NCBI GenBank assembly: GCA_003049485.1
Contig: PYST01000156.1
Span: 1-64,000, forward strand
Direction: 5' to 3'
Length of the DNA stretch: 64,000 nt
From: Ophioceras dolichostomum
Lineage: Eukaryota > Ascomycota > Sordariomycetes > Magnaporthales > Ophioceraceae
A program made the translations under genes and the position numbers. Within the stretch, counting starts at the first letter, position 1. Each line of letters begins with the position of its first letter. Below the pieces are notes generated by a model. It was not told where the DNA came from. It saw only the letters and a list, made by a program, of their open reading frames with translations, and did not search any database. Below, one piece after another: positions 61,801-64,000 of the stretch.

Positions 61801-64000
61801 GTTATCACTTCCCAGAAGCACTCTTCTGACCTCGGCCGGGTCCTCAAGTGGCTGATCCAGGTGCTCAAGCTTGCTCGGAACGTTGTTGTGGTTCATGCTT
61901 CTCTGGGCAAGATGGACAACAAGCTTGTTGAACAGGCCTTGCAAGAATGGATCGACAAAATCTCGGCTCAACATACCCACTATCAGTCCCTCCCACAACT
62001 GCCCCCTGGAATCACCTGTTCGACAGCAGCGGGAGTGGAAAATGGGGTGATGCATGACCTGGAAGCACTTCGAGACAGCATGAATAGTCTTGCAGAGCCG
62101 CGGCCAGATCTACTGTTCGTGCTCGAGCAGATCTCACTCTGGACGACGGTTTCGACTTCAACCCATGACAATTTGAACCCAAGGGCCTTCAACCAGGTAC
62201 AACCAGAGCCCGCAGCTTCGATGCTCTACGACGAGGTCCTCCTCTCCTGTCAGAAGGTCCTGAGTGCCATGCAAAACTTCTCACAGAAGACGTCCACATT
62301 GCCGACGTCCACAGAAGACGCCTCGTGGCTGGTGGACTACAGCTCTGGTGTTTCTGCAGCACTCAAGTCTCTTCATGTCGACACAGTCACTGGCGCCGTC
62401 AATCAATGCTTCGCAGCACTAAAGCTGGTAGCCGAAAAGGAAGATATGGTTGAGAACAAGGCCGCACTTTCCATCTTCGCGACGGCCTTGCCTATCCTAA
62501 AGCAATACGCAATGGTCGGCCAGCAGACACTCTCCCAACTGGCCCACCTCCACTCCTCAACGTGCAGGATGGGCCACCAGCTCGCCAAGTCGTTCTTGGA
62601 CGTTGCATCTCATGGCTTCTGCACACCCCAGGAGAAGTCGGATGAGAAGTCCGGAGACCAGGGCAAAGTGGAGGGCGGCACGGGACTGGGAGATGGCGAA
62701 GGTGCCGAGAATATCAGCAAGGACATTGGGCCAGAAGAAGACCTGTCTGAGCTTGCGCAGGACCCCAACAACAAAGAGCAGCATAACGAGGACCAAGGCG
62801 ATGAGGAAGAGGACGACGCTATCGATATGGGAGCAGACGAGCTGGAAGGCGAACTCGCGAGCGTCGACGGTAAAGAGGATGACGGCTCCAAGTCTGAAGA
62901 TGCTGATGAAGGAGAAGACGAGGACGACGTGGATGAACAGGCTGGAGACGTGGACGACCTTGACCCCACCGCGGTCGATGAGAAGATGTGGAACGATGAA
63001 GATGGCGAGGAGGCAGATAAGGACCAAAGGGGAGACAGCTCCAAGGGCCAAGAGCAAAAGAAGAACGACGAGCAGGTTGGCGCGGACGATGCTGCGGATG
63101 CAGCTGGAAAGGAGCAACAGCAACAACCAGATGACAACAACGCCCCGGAACCAGGAGAGCAGGAGATGGAAGAGGAGGAAATGGGTCCCGAGCAAGACGA
63201 AGCCCAGCCGCAAGAGGAGCTGAACAGGCAGGACCAGAATGTTCAGGAGAGCGAGGCACTAGCCCTGCCTGACGAGATGGACCTAGACCTAGGAGATGGG
63301 GAAGACGACGGCGGCTCCTCGGATGGCGGTGACGATCTAGATGATCTTCCGGAGCTAGGAGACGGCCGCGACGAGACGCAGGAGCAGAAAGAGGACGACG
63401 ATGATGAAGACGGCCCAGACGATCAAGAGGGAAAGGTTCAGGAGGCAATGAACGAAGATAACGGGCCAGCAAGTGATGGCAACGAGGCGGATGGTGAAGA
63501 GGTGACCGTTAAGGACGACCAGATCGACGAGGATGTCAAGGCTGAAGACGACGAAGACGCCATGGAGGAGGGGGAAGAAGAGAGCAAGCAGGAACCTCCA
63601 TCGCAGCCAAATGCGGACCACAACAAGGCCGATGAGAAGAACGCAGCGCCGAGCGAGGTGCAGACCGGTGGGGGTGGACTTGACCAGGCAGAGGATGCCA
63701 AAGAAAAGGACGACGGGGACGCACAGGACAATTCCGGCCAGCGGGAGCACGGGGACATCAGCCAGACCGGTGCAGAGCAAGATGCGGCAGCAACCAGCAG
63801 CAAAGAAGGCGCGACTTCGCGGAGGGACGCCGAGGACGCACCGCCGCAGAACGACGACCAGGGGCAAAACCCGGACGCCAAGGAAGCACCGCTACCGTTC
63901 AAGAAACTCGGCGACCTCCTGGAAAAGTGGTACCGCAATAACAAAGATATCAAGGAGGCCACCGCCCAGGACGACAAGCCTAGAGCAGAAAAGGAGCGCA
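49825..64000 (+). CDS. MDN1: Midasin/Rea1, dynein-like AAA+ ATPase of 60S ribosome assembly (3' end cut by window)
   Basis: A single uninterrupted frame of 4,725 codons from ATG 49825 to the window edge; no stop is reached. After a helical N-terminal domain, six AAA+ modules follow, with Walker A lysines at about residues 322 (GLPGSGKT), 655 (GETGIGKT), 1100 (GPTSAGKT), 1395 (GETGCGKT), 1786 (GNPGVGKT) and 2116 (GPSGSGKS). Walker B-type segments such as GDWVLLDEINLAPP and GSWIVLDELNLAP accompany them. A long helical linker occupies residues about 2400-4270. An Asp/Glu/Gln-rich region spans about 4272-4690. The frame ends with KKLGDLLEKWYRNN, just ahead of where the MIDAS domain should begin. 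Family knowledge: Midasin uses ATP to strip Ytm1 and Rsa4 from pre-60S particles in nucleolus and nucleoplasm. Usual length is about 4,900-5,000 aa, so only a few hundred residues are missing. Partial because of the window, not broken. Confidence 0.97.
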   Translation, partial: MAKVDVSPQIRSLLSDATVFGLLPPELRKPTWWETSTNLLDGVAEAALNHPRLTSGIFAHFEPVFSDIAARWVLNPDNGPRTERVISAFAGILPFCPYISVLLEDYLRGKSLAVVGEAQPLKLIIVQPNFDQNGSLGHPYEPDILQLLLSTWRLMSFNKRAFSGFAPAHLERLFDHPDGPVRYLAIRIFCQQFSATDLTLECLIREHINSEGPLEGVFDGENVDYTFLTLLEHTRARNLHQTRLALAKKLRDKPDSSSFPTQTLTSAVVSWGGTLIPRPSGSIPKPSSLVLTNTTISNLEDLAKCLRKPGPILLTGLPGSGKTSLVQEAARELRMDSKLVTLHLNEQTDAKVLIGLYTSDTKPGSFQWRPGILTTTVKEGRWVLIEDLDRAPTEVMSTLLPLIERGELLIPSRGDTIRAPSSFRIFATVRTTLGLDGQENIPSFLGQRFWQVLPVQQLPRQEIQQVIYETFPLMRRLAPAILAVFDGLSNMLHGHSSAAIGRGVLDRSINTRDLFKWCRRLESTLISAGSKSSDDPISDTTLDFMFMEAVDCFLGSVRDQSVRELLARKIGHEMHMSGERVAHIIHAHIPRFEDGQTRFVAGRAILHKTSRPSRIVKPKRPFASTVHAKRLLEQVSVAVQLREPVLLVGETGIGKTTVVQQLADSLGHKLVAVNLSQQSEASDLLGGFKPVNPRSLATPLKEEFEDLFAATGISAERNQKYLSQISKCIAKGKWADVSKLWSEAPKMFHQILSTLQERQRKKDADDAEEGSKPAKRRKTGSSKLDTLMGLLPRWERFSKNLEQFDIQISGGSGVFAFAFSEGNIVKAVRNGDWVLLDEINLAPPDTLESIADLLQLGPDGSPSILLSETGQIERISAHPDFRIFAAMNPATDVGKRDLPLGLRSRFTELYVGSPDKDVKDLIVIIKTYLRGNSSTIDKAADRVANLYLAIKKLAEERSLVDGADEVPHFSLRTLTRVLTYVNDVSATYGLYRSLFEGFCMGFLTLLDRKSENLVLPIILDRLTEASPKPPKRPEDGRQYVKFLSKDRDRQYWLLQGAEKPKERTDYIRTRYVERNLLNLVRATSTRRFPVLIQGPTSAGKTSMIEYLANYSGNKFVRINNHEHTDLQEYLGTYVSGNDGNLRFQEGVLVQAMRQGSWIVLDELNLAPTDVLEALNRLLDDNRELLIPETQEVVRPHENFMLFATQNPPGLYGGRKVLSRAFRNRFLELHFDDIPEDELEEILQRRCRNASPPDCRRIVAVYKELSRLRQTSRVFEQKDSFATLRDLFRWALRDADDRAQVAQNGYMLLAERVRNEEERMAVKGVIETVFKVPIGSVVLYNSLFKAEMKRLGLGLEKRNAQDVIWTGAMRRLFVLVSQALRQNEPVLLVGETGCGKTTICQVLAEVLGKELHIVNAHQNTETGDLLGSQRPVRNRGAIVDALRQDLVQALRLLGQPSDGAVEELHARYRGLAPQDLSAIVPEDLRQRILSNETRSKALFEWSDGSLVQAMKTGDIFLLDEISLADDSVLERLNSVLEPQRTLLLAEKGIDDHPIEAADGFQFLATMNPGGDFGKKELSPALRNRFTEIWVPPLADKGDVLDIVSAKLDAEFASLAGPIVEFSYWFGTQFRSSSATAFSIRDILVWAAFANKCSGRPLAFAFVHGAATVFIDTLGASPSALTSVDPESMSQQRRVCLEKLGELIGAEAGATATAASIYNAKPTLRIEATALFIGDFSIPRSAPADPAEVGGAGFAFEAPTTKLNAMRVVRALQINKPILLEGNPGVGKTTLVAAIAQACGQPLTRINLSDQTDLMDLFGTDVPVEGAEAGSFAWRDAPFLQAMQKGEWVLLDEMNLASQSVLEGLNACLDHRGEVYVAELDRVFKRHRDFRLFAAQNPHLQGGGRKGLPSSFVNRFVVVYADVFTAEDQMVIASKRAGDAVSRETVAQIIEMISALEDSVVSRRLFGSHGAPWEFNLRDTLRWIELLKHKGQREKGGDDDGDSQETAASFSLRKVEDFLDLVVRQRFRTETDRQEVVKLFRLAFKRDLEGHSLYCNTSSRFSHVGGGFVQRSMVTFSRATAPPPPINLASRLAEIESLLICVRQNLPCILAGPSGSGKSSLLQHVASVAGKDLVVFHLNADVDTMDLVGGFEQADPVRELRSALADVRACLQSFIFGGRDLAQPAAAQQPLNLNSAALDLIRLLDDERNNNLAALDSASPALSALSSAIQALASTGGVSGDSELGASLERAFTVLGRPLSLPNPRFEWFDGIIVKAAQAGQWLVLDNANLCSASVLDRLNSLLERPGGFLSINEHSGPDGEPRIVIPHPDFRVFLTMDPRYGELSRAMRNRSVEIYLDLPPPRTEVYLRHLAPVESSMLRFHDIAPTLSECSASKSPGNGGLKDAGDLAVLTADSLSLSDSALLLRFSNALDRGLLGSRAPQLPAAFLQHLRNLTSYVLAQGSPGLLASRLGSAIFNTYSSTWKPKHKPHEIGMGVEADGKSFLSSLVQMQPLHPLQDPTVVAVLESQAQVPGLPQWLGACYDIYLEVRTAEDAMKRQMHGVNIARPSALNRFQRSCISKQVAAVSKDSTAGVSAFLASVLEAVEQLVSASLGDMPPADWAEARNSLRSLLHYWWRTFRFVTGPVFEEASFQAHLLQGSKLLDRLDGDATTPDMVSAVRRGFHGAFEFGFKLTSGLGMEILWALFRPLPLPDEATFRQVVEMEHLASRFDSLRWRANATAAELETVTSSLVKVYSLVRSSAPHVEELLAAIRTEISDLESETGDTNGAVPLLSRQFEALRKMAVLGRIGSSLLEPVNENQEGGEEPSSRIWMVLSDLPTVSQMHFHSASGPAKLLQAVNYLFGQQSDIHPWSGSTSSSLLAKLDAVKSEPLSSLGALEAELPLVGRALATTTRAISRNPLESLNGILWKLVEEAVSTHVHPHFNATAELTRLYDALSESFAASSGAPSAVDGPHRELLLLSMQNAISSPQSASLSSFISSASPAVEAIIKDHLFLVIAALAASNKTEGRRQAAFSAVAWVQFAVGCIKLYVPDKIFDPHLRAKVEMDSHQEFVALLRRKLSALDEFDRLFADGSPGLRSKLLRDEVQAAVNDPPPSTTAQQQPIFRQSSQQHAQIQGEFTNILKVVVNGDVSAYIFRALTASSSSSSEEVVGGIQLIKDNVAQLIGRLANRSAAYQDMTVPAMNFLRCLQVGLSLADSCIPSPLPTTVEHSQLSMTASLPGVIPLLGGSLWRPELDTELQQSSMARQTEFLPLAMACASVEGTSSLSSEALQTTFECFHFQYQQWSKALASEQKAAESKGSLYRFRGSFEDEEEQDQAEFDELFPDYSETIVDSDIPKSHRKQNQKQGEMQRKTIQLAKFHGQVFLSPEAPESRLQKLCTMGALGIAQTAESDSSESGRPQSRDQNLLSATLLVLGDKLRELHRDTSAAKQYNFYTDPNLPEARKLVELVHRTQTRFRELQGIDEIGHLQPLDDVVTACTRVLEVGYAEPLAKMLPAVEKLHECLYEWQFRGYASRQYTPPGLYDKVTETIVSWRRLELSTWSRLFDTEMQKCADDGSSWWFLAYQAVIAGPLSLIEKGADAVDLRSHAVALLRELEEYFANSVVGEFAARLGLLRQLLEHVRLLAVEHPALAAIRDALFNFVAFYGRFERKAAEAIKKGRASLDKGMKDVLLMASWKDTNIAALRESSRRSHQKLFRLVRKFRAVLGQPMRPIITLQGIPDEDGLANGVSLATSIPSISSGIPSAPVDADAIKLCQEQEQRLGRQSRAIRLSRAEQFVAKMAKLGAIPGSAVPAADLVDSFLSDTASAISELRKETPPFLTDENKELVKHLKTRKVRLFNDTLKTVRTMGFSWNMSAARLANQNSASVVLARMKPLPLNALPPGDSSLVSAAAHAEYQLHRLVDVAPKWRNAMHDYHADLSRDALQRSVGYLESILFVALQQRDVLSDAVQDLRRLEESIASINPITTSGASLVITSQKHSSDLGRVLKWLIQVLKLARNVVVVHASLGKMDNKLVEQALQEWIDKISAQHTHYQSLPQLPPGITCSTAAGVENGVMHDLEALRDSMNSLAEPRPDLLFVLEQISLWTTVSTSTHDNLNPRAFNQVQPEPAASMLYDEVLLSCQKVLSAMQNFSQKTSTLPTSTEDASWLVDYSSGVSAALKSLHVDTVTGAVNQCFAALKLVAEKEDMVENKAALSIFATALPILKQYAMVGQQTLSQLAHLHSSTCRMGHQLAKSFLDVASHGFCTPQEKSDEKSGDQGKVEGGTGLGDGEGAENISKDIGPEEDLSELAQDPNNKEQHNEDQGDEEEDDAIDMGADELEGELASVDGKEDDGSKSEDADEGEDEDDVDEQAGDVDDLDPTAVDEKMWNDEDGEEADKDQRGDSSKGQEQKKNDEQVGADDAADAAGKEQQQQPDDNNAPEPGEQEMEEEEMGPEQDEAQPQEELNRQDQNVQESEALALPDEMDLDLGDGEDDGGSSDGGDDLDDLPELGDGRDETQEQKEDDDDEDGPDDQEGKVQEAMNEDNGPASDGNEADGEEVTVKDDQIDEDVKAEDDEDAMEEGEEESKQEPPSQPNADHNKADEKNAAPSEVQTGGGGLDQAEDAKEKDDGDAQDNSGQREHGDISQTGAEQDAAATSSKEGATSRRDAEDAPPQNDDQGQNPDAKEAPLPFKKLGDLLEKWYRNNKDIKEATAQDDKPRAEKER

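Noticed and set aside
1..64000. Search for a novel multi-gene system (biosynthetic cluster, transposon, viral insert, CRISPR)
   Set aside because: No clustered synthase/oxidoreductase genes, transposase, integrase, terminal repeats or spaced repeats were seen; gene order is that of an ordinary housekeeping segment.

Overview
The window is nuclear DNA of a filamentous ascomycete, most likely a Sordariomycete. The evidence is short introns (about 60-180 nt) with GTAAGT/GTATGT-type donors, CTGAC/CTAAC branch sites and CAG/TAG acceptors. Coding regions are rich in G/C at third positions, intergenic regions are long, and the gene set is typical (PKA catalytic subunit with a Gln-rich extension, fungal Cdc4, Ctk3, Atx2-type ZIP transporter, Midasin). 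I saw no prokaryotic operon, CRISPR array, rRNA, convincing tRNA, transposon or virus. Exon structures were built by hand from reading frame, splice signals and family knowledge; no search was run. Each spliced model closes in frame.

Layout. 0.5-1.9 kb: a decayed phosphotransferase (APH-family) gene. 4.3-5.0 kb (-): a small GPI-anchored wall protein, followed by about 6 kb of gene-poor DNA. 11.0-13.7 kb (+): a C2H2 zinc-finger protein. 14.0-15.3 kb (+): an NSRP1-like splicing protein. 15.7-16.2 kb (-): TIM13, divergent from an L-type lectin cargo receptor (16.8-17.9, +). 21.1-23.2 kb (+): the PKA catalytic subunit behind a 3.2 kb upstream region. 25.3-27.1 kb (+): a CorA-like membrane protein. 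28.1-31.1 kb (-): DNA ligase I. 31.8-33.3 kb (-): pyruvate dehydrogenase E1 alpha. 34.4-36.8 kb (-): the Cdc4 F-box/WD40 protein, behind a 4 kb gene-free upstream region. 40.9-42.5 kb (-): a ZIP transporter divergent from the histone acetyltransferase HAT1 (43.2-44.8, +). 45.4-46.5 kb (-): pyrroline-5-carboxylate reductase, divergent from CTK3 (47.2-48.2, +). 48.8-49.5 kb (-): mitochondrial ribosomal protein L12, divergent from the giant AAA+ protein Midasin/MDN1, which starts at 49,825 and runs off the right edge still open after 4,725 codons.

The genes form no single pathway; this is a housekeeping-rich chromosomal segment. Themes recur: DNA replication and chromatin (LIG1, HAT1, CDC4), mitochondria (TIM13, PDA1, bL12m), ribosome and RNA work (MDN1, NSRP1-like, CTK3) and signalling (PKA). 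Both S-phase-type genes carry upstream MluI-box-like motifs: two perfect ACGCGT boxes before HAT1 and four ACGCG cores before LIG1.

I did not find a novel multi-gene system. The points most worth checking are at gene-structure level: a 17-nt internal micro-exon in the ZIP gene, a probable GC-AG intron in HAT1, a GPI signal on its own exon whose intron begins with an in-frame stop, a PKA hydrophobic motif confined to a 28-nt last exon, and a DNA ligase PIP box split by an intron.
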